Shown here piece by piece: positions 57,916-64,000 of a stretch of DNA of 64,000 nt (positions are counted from its first letter, which is position 1; each line of letters starts with the position of its first letter). The translations under genes were made by a program, and so were the position numbers. The notes below the pieces were generated by a model. The model was not told the origin of the DNA. It saw nothing but the letters and a program-made list of their open reading frames with translations, and did no database searches. The stretch is from Pseudonocardia sp. DSM 110487 (GTDB lineage: Bacteria > Actinomycetota > Actinomycetes > Mycobacteriales > Pseudonocardiaceae). Location of the stretch: the NCBI RefSeq assembly GCF_019468565.1, contig NZ_CP080521.1, forward strand, positions 5,580,001-5,644,000. The letters are read 5' to 3'.

Positions 57916-58167
57916 AGGCACCTCCTGACTCGGGTCACCCTCGGATTCGCGTGCAGCGCAGCACGAAGCGGCCTGCCGAGCAGGCTCTCGAGGATGTGTT
58001 TTGGGTCGACCGATCCCGCCACCTCTTTGCGGTCGGCGAACGGCCACGTCCCAGCTTGGTGACGGGTGAATCGACAATCAACATCAACGCTGCGTACCTT
58101 TGCGACCCCGGCTACCGAGATCCGAGCACGCGGCACCGATGAGCGGTCCGATCGCTACCTAAGATCA
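57916..58167 (-). promoter_or_regulatory. Long upstream region of Gly-rich gene 2
   Basis: GCAGCACGAAGCG (57958), GCGTACCTTT (58092) and TACCTAAGATCA (58156) match the blocks upstream of gene 1 at nearly the same offsets. No gene lies in this stretch. Together with 58168-58283 it separates the cassette from the divergent flavoprotein. Confidence 0.6.
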
Positions 58168-58236
58168 TCCACAGGTCGCACCCTCGCAGGTTCGATCGCC
58201 CGTCCGAGCGGTCGCGGGTGGCACGCGCCGGGCTCC

Positions 58237-58290
58237 CGTGCTCGAATGGGTCGCCCGACCACCCGACGCACGGCAGGTGGGCCATGACCG
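58237..58290. repeat. Second copy of the 50079-50132 sequence
   Basis: CGTGCTCGAATGG, GACCACCCGA, CACGGCAGGTG and GCCATGACCG occur in the same order as at 50079-50132, with only a few changes. Here it ends in the start codon region (ATG 58284) of the flavoprotein. It is either a shared leader or a remnant of the esterase family. Confidence 0.6.
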
Positions 58291-59525
58291 GATCGACGGC
58301 ACAGGACGACCCGACCTTCGTCATCGTCGGCGCGAGCCTCGCGGGCGCGAAAGCGGCGGAGACGCTGCGCGACGAAGGGTTCACTGGGAGGGTGGTCCTC
58401 GTCGGCGAGGAGCCCGAACCCCCGTACGAGCGGCCCCCGCTGTCGAAGGGCTACCTGCTGGGCAGCGACGAGCGCACCGCGGCGTTCGTGCACGACCGGG
58501 CCTGGTACGACAAGCAGAACATCGAGCTGCGCACAGGGGTGCGGGCCGAGGCGATCGACCCCGGCGAGCACACCGTCACGCTCGCGGGCGGCGAGCGGCT
58601 GGCCTACGACAAGCTGCTGCTGACGACGGGTTCGGTGGTCCGCACGCTGCCGGTGCCAGGCGCCGACCTGGCGGGCGTCCATTACCTGCGCCGCATCGAG
58701 CACTCCGACACGCTGCGGGGCGTGCTCGTCGAGGGCGCCCGGGTGGTCGTCATCGGCGGTGGCTGGATCGGCCTCGAGGTCGCAGCCGCCGCCCGCACGC
58801 ACGGTGCCACCGTCACGCTCGTCGAGATCGACACGCTGCCGTTGCGGCGGGTGCTCGGCGACGAGGTCGCGCAGGCGTTCGCCGACCTGCACGCCGCACA
58901 CGGCGTGGACTTGCGGCTCGGCACGGGCGTGCGCGAGATCGTCGGTGAGGGCGGCCGCGTCGCGTCGGTGACGCTCGACGACGGCTCCTCCGTGCCTGCC
59001 GATGCGGTAGTGGTGGGCGTCGGCATCACCCCAGCCGTCGAGCTCGCGCAGGCCGCGGGCCTCGACGTGGACGACGGAGTGGTGGTCGACGCCGCGCTGC
59101 GCACGTCCGACCCGGACATCTACGCCGCGGGCGACGTCGCCAACGCCGACAACCCGTTGCTCGGCAAGCACATCAGGGTCGAGCACTGGCAGAACGCCCT
59201 CGACGGTGGACCGGCCGCGGCCCGCTCCATGCTCGGCCACGACGTCGTGTACGACCGCGTGCCGTACTTCTTCACCGATCAGTACGACCTCGGGATGGAG
59301 TACACGGGTCACGCCGAGCCGGGTGGCTACGACCGGGTGGTGTTCCGCGGCGACGTCGCGAGCGGCGAGTACATCGCCTTCTGGCTCGCGGACGGGCGCG
59401 TGCTGGCCGGGATGAACGTCAACGTCTGGGACGTCGCCGAGGACATCGGCCGGATCGTCCGCTCCGGCGCGCGGGTCGACCCCGCCCGGCTGGCCGATCC
59501 CGCCGTGCCCCTGGCCGACCTGTAG
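58284..59525 (+). CDS. FAD-dependent ferredoxin/rubredoxin reductase-like oxidoreductase
   Basis: 413 residues from ATG 58284. FVIVGASLAGAKAAETLRDE is the FAD dinucleotide-binding loop; EPPYERPPLSKGYLLG follows. VVVIGGGWIGLEVAAAARTH is the NAD(P)H loop, and DIYAAGDVANADNP closes the FAD site. The C-terminal reductase_C domain (YFFTDQYDLGMEYTGHAEPG) is typical of reductases feeding P450 or dioxygenase ferredoxins. No ferredoxin or oxygenase gene is adjacent, so its partner is elsewhere. Confidence 0.9.
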   Translation: MTGSTAQDDPTFVIVGASLAGAKAAETLRDEGFTGRVVLVGEEPEPPYERPPLSKGYLLGSDERTAAFVHDRAWYDKQNIELRTGVRAEAIDPGEHTVTLAGGERLAYDKLLLTTGSVVRTLPVPGADLAGVHYLRRIEHSDTLRGVLVEGARVVVIGGGWIGLEVAAAARTHGATVTLVEIDTLPLRRVLGDEVAQAFADLHAAHGVDLRLGTGVREIVGEGGRVASVTLDDGSSVPADAVVVGVGITPAVELAQAAGLDVDDGVVVDAALRTSDPDIYAAGDVANADNPLLGKHIRVEHWQNALDGGPAAARSMLGHDVVYDRVPYFFTDQYDLGMEYTGHAEPGGYDRVVFRGDVASGEYIAFWLADGRVLAGMNVNVWDVAEDIGRIVRSGARVDPARLADPAVPLADL

Positions 59526-59526
59526 C

Positions 59527-60564
59527 TCACCGGGTGCTCGTTCGCACCGTCGCGGCCCATGCGGCCTCGCGGCTCGGTGCGCGATCGCCGAGTGCGATCA
59601 GGGCACAGCTGCGCCCCTGGTCGAAGAGCGACTGGGCGATGGTGGTGAGGCCTTCCCGCTCCGCGTCGGGATCGTCGTCCCAGCCCGCGACCGCGACGTC
59701 GTCGGGCACGTGGAGCCCTCGCCGCCGGGCGGCCTCGAGGACGGCGAACGCGAGCTGGTCGCCCATGGCCACCACTGCGTCGGGCGCGCAGGAGTCGAAC
59801 AGCACGTCGGCCATCGCCGCGGCCTCGCCGCGGTCGTTGCGGGCGACGACCGCAACCGGCAGGAGGCTCGGGTCGAGGCCCGCTTCCCGGCAGTGGTCGT
59901 AGATGCCGAGGAGGCGGTCGCGGGTGACCGGGAAGTCGACGCGTCCGGGGTCCGGCCCGATCTCCAGCCGGGGCCTGCGGTCGCGGCCGAAGGGCTGGCT
60001 GAGCACGGCCGGACGCCGGGCTCCCGGGAAGGTGCGTGCGGCGAGCTCCCGGCCGGAAGCGCGGTTGTCGATGCTGACGACCTGTGCGCCGTGCACCGCG
60101 GGACCGCCGTGGACGGCGACCGGCTTGCCGAGCCCGGTCACCACGGCGAGCACGGGGTCGGAGTCGACCGTGGTCCAGACGATGTAGCCGTCGACCGACG
60201 CCGCCCGCACGCGGTCGACGTCGTCGTCCGCACCGGTGGTCGGGATGAGGTTCAGCCCGACGCCGCGCTCGCGGCAGACCTCGGCGACGCCGGCCAGGAA
60301 GCGGCGGGCGCCCGGGTCCTCGAAGGCGTAGGTGAGGTGCTCGCCGAGCACGACACCGATCGCGCCGTTGCGGCGGCGGCGCAACGACCGCGCGGTCGGG
60401 TCAGGACCCTGGTAGCCCAGCTCGGCGGCGACCTCCCGGACCCGGCGCAGCGTGTCAGGGGCGACCCGGTCCGGCTGGTTGTAGCAGTACGACACGGTCA
60501 TCGGTGAGACACCGGAGCGGCGCGCCACCTCGGCCATGGTGACGCGCGACCCCGTACCGGACAT
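59527..60564 (-). CDS. LacI-family transcriptional regulator
   Basis: 345 residues from ATG 60564. HTH TMAEVARRSGVSPMTVSYCY with hinge GPDPTARSLRRRRNGAIGVV. The sensor domain contains VVAMGDQLAFAVLEAARRRG and VAVAGWDDDPDAEREGLTTI. Only 31 bp separate it from the divergent MFS gene, with an operator-like palindrome (60580-60593) between them. It probably represses both itself and the MFS/alpha-glucosidase unit, with a sugar as inducer. Confidence 0.9.
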   Translation of the reverse strand: MSGTGSRVTMAEVARRSGVSPMTVSYCYNQPDRVAPDTLRRVREVAAELGYQGPDPTARSLRRRRNGAIGVVLGEHLTYAFEDPGARRFLAGVAEVCRERGVGLNLIPTTGADDDVDRVRAASVDGYIVWTTVDSDPVLAVVTGLGKPVAVHGGPAVHGAQVVSIDNRASGRELAARTFPGARRPAVLSQPFGRDRRPRLEIGPDPGRVDFPVTRDRLLGIYDHCREAGLDPSLLPVAVVARNDRGEAAAMADVLFDSCAPDAVVAMGDQLAFAVLEAARRRGLHVPDDVAVAGWDDDPDAEREGLTTIAQSLFDQGRSCALIALGDRAPSREAAWAATVRTSTR

Positions 60565-60579
60565 GGCCGAAGCCTAGCT

Positions 60580-60593
60580 GTGTATCGTTAAAC
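60580..60593. promoter_or_regulatory. LacI-type operator between regulator and MFS gene
   Basis: GTGTATCGTTAAAC fits the palindrome GTTTAACGTTAAAC at 12 of 14 positions, with the central CG of LacI sites. It ends 2 bp before the MFS ATG, so the MFS message may be nearly leaderless and directly blocked by the regulator. Confidence 0.55.
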
Positions 60594-60595
60594 AG

Positions 60596-61789
60596 ATGCG
60601 TCCGAGGAACCCCTCCCGGGAAGCCGTGGCGCTTGCATCGCTCAGCGCCGCGTGCTTCGTGTCCGTGACGTCGGAGAACCTGCCCGTCGCCCTACTGCCC
60701 GACCTGGCGGCCGGCTTCGACGTGTCCGAGCCCGCTGTTGGCCTCCTCGTCACCGGGTACGCGGCCGTCGTCGCGGTCTCGGTGGTGCCGCTGGTCGCGC
60801 TGACCTCTCGCTGGGACCGTCGGACGGCCGCCGTTGCCACGGTCGCGACGATCACCGCGTCCAACCTGTTGCTGGCGGTGGCGCCGAGCTACGGCGTCGC
60901 GGTGGTCGCCAGAGTGGTCTCCGCGGTCGGCCACGGGGTGTTCTGGTCGGTGGTCGCGGTGATCGCCGCCCGGCTGGTCGGGCCGCACCGGGCCGGCCGG
61001 GCCACCGCGGTGGTATTCGCGGGGAACTCGCTCGCCTTCCTCGTCGGGCTCCCGCTGAGCTCGTGGCTCGGGGCGACGATCGGCTGGCGGCCCGCCGTCC
61101 TCGCCGTGGCGGGCGCCGCGGCGCTCTCGGCGGTGGCGATCCGCGCCACGGTCGACCCGATGCCGCCCGAGCACGGACGACAGCGCGGCCCGTCCTCGGT
61201 GCGACGCACCCTGACCGACCGGTCACTCGCCGCGGTGAACGCGACCACGCTGATCGTGGTGCTGGGCCACCTCACGGCGTTCACCTACGTCACGGTGATC
61301 ATCGCCGACTACGTCCACCTCACCGGCCCCGCCACCTCGGGCCTCCTGCTCGCGCACGGGGCGGCGGGCATGGTCGGCCTCGTACTGATCGGCCGCGAGG
61401 TGGACCGCCGTCCGCGCGGCACCGCCCTGATCGTCACCGGCGGGTTCGCCGTGTGCATGCTCGCGCTGCTCGCCGCCGGCCCGGGCTCCGGCGTCGTCGC
61501 GGGAGCCGCGGTCGTGCTGTGGGCGGTGCCGGCCGGCGGGATGAGCGTGGTGCTGCAAGCCGCGGTCCTGCGCGTGGCTCGTGATCGGCCGGACCTCGCC
61601 TCCGCGGTGTACATCGTCGCCTACCAGGTCGGCATCGCCGCCGGTGCCGGGATCGGAGGCGTCCTGCTCGACGCGGGCGCCCTGGCCGTCGCGGTCGCGA
61701 CCACGGCGGTGTGCGGCGTCGTCGGCACCGTCGTCGTCCGCAGGTCCACCGCATTCCGACGCTCGACCCGGTGTGGAGTGGCGCGATGA
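60596..61789 (+). CDS. MFS transporter (DHA1/sugar-efflux type)
   Basis: 397 residues from ATG 60596. Twelve hydrophobic segments, including LLVTGYAAVVAVSVVPLVAL, then the loop TSRWDRRTA after TM2, and SAVGHGVFWSVVAVIAARLV. This is the AraJ/sugar-efflux-like DHA1 branch rather than a sugar-uptake symporter. Its stop overlaps the alpha-glucosidase ATG (ATGA, 61786). Under a LacI regulator and joined to a glucosidase it may move oligosaccharides or their analogues; direction is not certain. Confidence 0.85.
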   Translation: MRPRNPSREAVALASLSAACFVSVTSENLPVALLPDLAAGFDVSEPAVGLLVTGYAAVVAVSVVPLVALTSRWDRRTAAVATVATITASNLLLAVAPSYGVAVVARVVSAVGHGVFWSVVAVIAARLVGPHRAGRATAVVFAGNSLAFLVGLPLSSWLGATIGWRPAVLAVAGAAALSAVAIRATVDPMPPEHGRQRGPSSVRRTLTDRSLAAVNATTLIVVLGHLTAFTYVTVIIADYVHLTGPATSGLLLAHGAAGMVGLVLIGREVDRRPRGTALIVTGGFAVCMLALLAAGPGSGVVAGAAVVLWAVPAGGMSVVLQAAVLRVARDRPDLASAVYIVAYQVGIAAGAGIGGVLLDAGALAVAVATTAVCGVVGTVVVRRSTAFRRSTRCGVAR

Positions 61790-63342
61790 GCCGGCCGTGG
61801 TGGCAGGACGCCGTGATCTACCAGATCTACCCTCGCAGCTTCGCCGACTCGGATGGAGACGGGATCGGCGACCTGCCCGGGATCATCGAGCGGCTGCCCT
61901 ACCTGCGCTCCCTCGGCGTGGACGCCCTGTGGATCTCGCCGTTCTTCCGGTCACCGATGGTCGACTTCGGCTACGACATCAGCGATCACACCGCCGTCGA
62001 CCCGATCTTCGGCACCGACGCCGACGCGCAGGCGCTCATAGACGCAGCCCATGCGCACGGCCTGCGCATCCTCGTCGACATCGTGCTGCCGCACACGAGC
62101 GACCAGCACCCGTGGTTCCGCGACGCGGCCGCCTGCAGGGACGCCCCGACGCGGGACTTCTACGTCTGGCGCGACGGGCACCTGGACGGTGGCCCGCCGA
62201 ACAACTGGGCCGCCGGTTTCCCGGCCGGCACATCGGCATGGACGTGGCACGCCGGCACCGCGCAGTGGTACCTGCACTCCCACCTGCCCCAGGAACCCGA
62301 CCTCGACTGGTCCAACCCCGCGGTCCGCGCCGCGCAGCTCGACGTCGTGCGCTTCTGGCTCGACCGCGGCGTGGACGGCGTGCGGCTCGACTCGATCAAC
62401 CGCCTCGGCAAGGACCCCGCGTACCGCGACAACGTCGCCGGTGAGCGGTCGCGCCAGCAGGACTGGCCGACGCTGCACGCGTACCTGCGCGAGGTCCGCG
62501 CGCTCGTGGACCGGTACCCGGACGCCGTCGCGGTGGGCGAGGTCTGGGAGTTCGACCAGCGCCGGATCGTGCCCTACCTCGCCCCCGACGAGCTGCACCT
62601 CGCCCACAACTTCGTGTTCGCCCGGTCGCGGTTCGACGCCGCGGAGATCAGGCGGACGGTCGAGGAGTTCACCGGCATGGCCGGCCCGGGCACCTGGCCG
62701 GCGTGGTTCCTGGGCAACCACGACGAACCGCGGAGAGTGACCCGCTGGTCGGCGCCCCGCGACGACGACGAGACCCGCGAGGCCCGTGGCCGCCTCGCCG
62801 CGATGCTGCTGCTCACCCTGCGCGGCACCCCCTTCCTCTACCAGGGCGAGGAGCTGGGGCTGCCCGACACCGAGCTCCCGGAGGGGGTCGGCGAGGACGG
62901 CAACGGCCGCGACCCGCAACGCACGCCGATGCCATGGGCCCCACCGTCGACGGCCGGTCCCGGCGCCGGGTTCACCACCGGCGAGCCATGGCTGCCCGTC
63001 GGCGGCACCGCCGAGCGGCTGAACGTCACGACGGAGCTCCAGGACCCCGGCTCGGTGCTCGCCCTCTACCGCACCCTGCTCGCGTTGCGCCGGGCCCGGC
63101 CGTCCCTGCGAGCCGGGAGCCAGGCGTTCCTCGACGCTCCGCCGGATGTCCTCGCCTACGTCCGTGCGGACGGCGGAGAACGCACGCTCGTGATCCTCAA
63201 CTTCGCCGCTACGACTCGCCGCATCGATATCGGGACGCCCGCTCTCCTGCTGCTGGTCTCGACCGGAGACGCCGCATGTTCTGGCTCTCCGATCGTCATG
63301 GGCCCGTTCAGCGGCGTCGTCCTCGAGGCCGTAGCTTCATAG
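61786..63342 (+). CDS. GH13 alpha-glucosidase / oligo-1,6-glucosidase-like
   Basis: 518 residues from ATG 61786. Starts WWQDAVIYQIYPRSFADSDG. Region I ILVDIVLPHTSDQHP, where the usual N before H is P. Region II GVRLDSINRLG (nucleophile Asp), region III VAVGEVWEFDQ (acid/base Glu), region IV WFLGNHDEPRR, and YQGEELGLPDTELP. EPDLDWSNPAVRAAQ is typical of exo-alpha-glucosidases. Cytoplasmic. Translationally coupled to the MFS gene, it probably releases glucose from the transported oligosaccharide. Confidence 0.9.
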   Translation: MSRPWWQDAVIYQIYPRSFADSDGDGIGDLPGIIERLPYLRSLGVDALWISPFFRSPMVDFGYDISDHTAVDPIFGTDADAQALIDAAHAHGLRILVDIVLPHTSDQHPWFRDAAACRDAPTRDFYVWRDGHLDGGPPNNWAAGFPAGTSAWTWHAGTAQWYLHSHLPQEPDLDWSNPAVRAAQLDVVRFWLDRGVDGVRLDSINRLGKDPAYRDNVAGERSRQQDWPTLHAYLREVRALVDRYPDAVAVGEVWEFDQRRIVPYLAPDELHLAHNFVFARSRFDAAEIRRTVEEFTGMAGPGTWPAWFLGNHDEPRRVTRWSAPRDDDETREARGRLAAMLLLTLRGTPFLYQGEELGLPDTELPEGVGEDGNGRDPQRTPMPWAPPSTAGPGAGFTTGEPWLPVGGTAERLNVTTELQDPGSVLALYRTLLALRRARPSLRAGSQAFLDAPPDVLAYVRADGGERTLVILNFAATTRRIDIGTPALLLLVSTGDAACSGSPIVMGPFSGVVLEAVAS

Positions 63343-63349
63343 CGAAGTC

Positions 63350-63379
63350 TTGACTCTCGTCAGCAAAGCGCCATACTTT
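63350..63379 (+). promoter_or_regulatory. Promoter of the CoA ligase gene
   Basis: TTGACT (63350-63355) and TACTTT (63374-63379) or the overlapping CATACT give -35/-10 boxes at 16-18 bp spacing. A GGGAGG ribosome site follows at 63385-63390, 6 nt before ATG 63397. Confidence 0.55.
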
Positions 63380-63396
63380 CTCGCGGGAGGTTCGCC

Positions 63397-64000
63397 ATGG
63401 CCAGCGCCCACACGGACCCGTTCTGCCGCGATCATCTGCCGCCCCGCGACCAGTGGCCCGAGCTCACGTTCGAGCTGCCGGAACTGCGCTACCCCGAGCA
63501 GCTCAACGCTGCCCGCGAGCTGCTCACCGGCCCGCCCGGCGAGCGCCCGTGCGTGAGCGGGTCCGGCATCGCGTGGACCTACGGCGAGCTGCGCCACCGC
63601 GCCGCCCAGGTGGCCGCCGCGCTCACCGACGACCTCGGCCTCGTGCCGGGCAACCGCGTGCTCCTGCGCGGGCCGAACGAGCCGTGGCAGGTGGCCTGCT
63701 GGCTGGGAGTGCTGCTCGCGGGCGGGGTGGCGGTGGCCACCATGCCGATGCTGCGCCGCACGGAGCTCGACACGATCACCGGGCTCGCACGGCCGTCGCT
63801 CGCGCTCGTCCACCACGGCTTCCTCGATGACGTGCCGCCGGAGCTGCGCACCGTCTCGTACGGGGACGACAGCGAGCTCACCGGCATGATCGCGACCCAC
63901 GACGGCGACTTCAGCCCCGTGGACACCGCCGCCGACGACGTGGCGCTCCTCGCGTTCACCTCCGGCACCACCGGGCGCCCTAAGGCGACGATGCACTTCC
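63397..64000 (+). CDS. AMP-binding CoA ligase, 2-aminobenzoate/benzoate-CoA-ligase-like, 3' truncated
   Basis: 201 residues are visible from ATG 63397 to the window edge. The start TDPFCRDHLPPRDQWPELTF with LPELRYPEQLNAARELL is characteristic of 2-aminobenzoate-CoA and related benzoate-CoA ligases. The visible phosphate-binding loop is LLAFTSGTTGRPKATMHF. The enzyme activates an aromatic acid through an acyl-AMP. The C-terminal lid domain lies outside the window, so the substrate pocket cannot be read. Confidence 0.85.
   Translation, partial: MASAHTDPFCRDHLPPRDQWPELTFELPELRYPEQLNAARELLTGPPGERPCVSGSGIAWTYGELRHRAAQVAAALTDDLGLVPGNRVLLRGPNEPWQVACWLGVLLAGGVAVATMPMLRRTELDTITGLARPSLALVHHGFLDDVPPELRTVSYGDDSELTGMIATHDGDFSPVDTAADDVALLAFTSGTTGRPKATMHF

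Noticed and set aside
50292..58170. Lanthipeptide, thiopeptide or sactipeptide cluster
   Set aside because: No LanB/C/M, YcaO or radical SAM gene is present, and the Gly-rich proteins have no Cys in the repeat region.

Overview
The window is high-GC DNA with GTG/ATG starts, strong third-position G/C bias and many 4-nt stop/start overlaps. DUF574 methyltransferase, XRE-DUF5753 regulator and Eis-like acetyltransferase families all point to a filamentous actinobacterium. A Pseudonocardia-like member of the Pseudonocardiaceae is my best guess, from gene style only. I saw no rRNA, tRNA, CRISPR array, transposase or phage gene. Both ends cut genes: a coiled-coil protein on the left and an AMP-dependent CoA ligase on the right.

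Layout. 1-11.6 kb holds housekeeping and small-family genes: methyltransferase/CDGSH/haem-oxygenase-like trio, hrpB helicase, MFS exporter, metallophosphoesterase, glycosyltransferase, Eis-like GNAT and a tandem DUF2795 protein. 11.6-15.2 kb pairs a luciferase-like oxidoreductase with a GH13 enzyme, followed by a phosphotransferase. 15.2-20.5 kb has a divergent AraC regulator/oxidoreductase pair around a perfect palindrome, then an SDR / formyl-THF ligase-like / LarA-like operon. 20.9-28.3 kb is an L-arabinose locus: a LacI regulator, an AbiEi-like gene flanked by dispersed repeats, a LacI-type operator, then araB-araD-araA-galM. 28.4-34.9 kb carries an XRE-DUF5753/DUF574 pair, a secreted protein, an EamA exporter, a sugar nucleotidylyltransferase and an alpha-glucosidase.

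35.0-45.2 kb is a compact cluster of amide-forming and hydrolytic enzymes. It has a GCS2-family ligase, four ATP-grasp ligases, an S51 (peptidase E/cyanophycinase)-like protein, two alpha/beta-hydrolase esterases and a CPBP protease. These sit in overlapping units that diverge from a 24-bp gap and converge on perfect palindromes. It looks like a dedicated pathway for a small peptide or amide-linked compound, whose product I cannot name.

45.2-50.3 kb has a repeat-rich intergenic region, a two-component system (LuxR regulator divergent from a lone receiver and a histidine kinase) and two membrane proteins. 50.3-58.2 kb is the most unusual part. Two paralogous Gly/Asp-rich proteins share an N-terminal segment ending in LSTLGG and have homologous roughly 250-nt upstream regions. 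They are followed in the same direction by a 997-aa protein that joins a PqqD-like (RiPP-recognition-type) domain to an M50 zinc metalloprotease, a second polytopic region and a C-terminal extracytoplasmic domain. A large LuxR-family ATPase regulator comes last. This resembles a precursor/processing system, possibly RiPP-like or for a secreted repeat protein. 58.3-64 kb holds a ferredoxin-reductase-like flavoprotein, a LacI/MFS/alpha-glucosidase sugar unit and the truncated CoA ligase.
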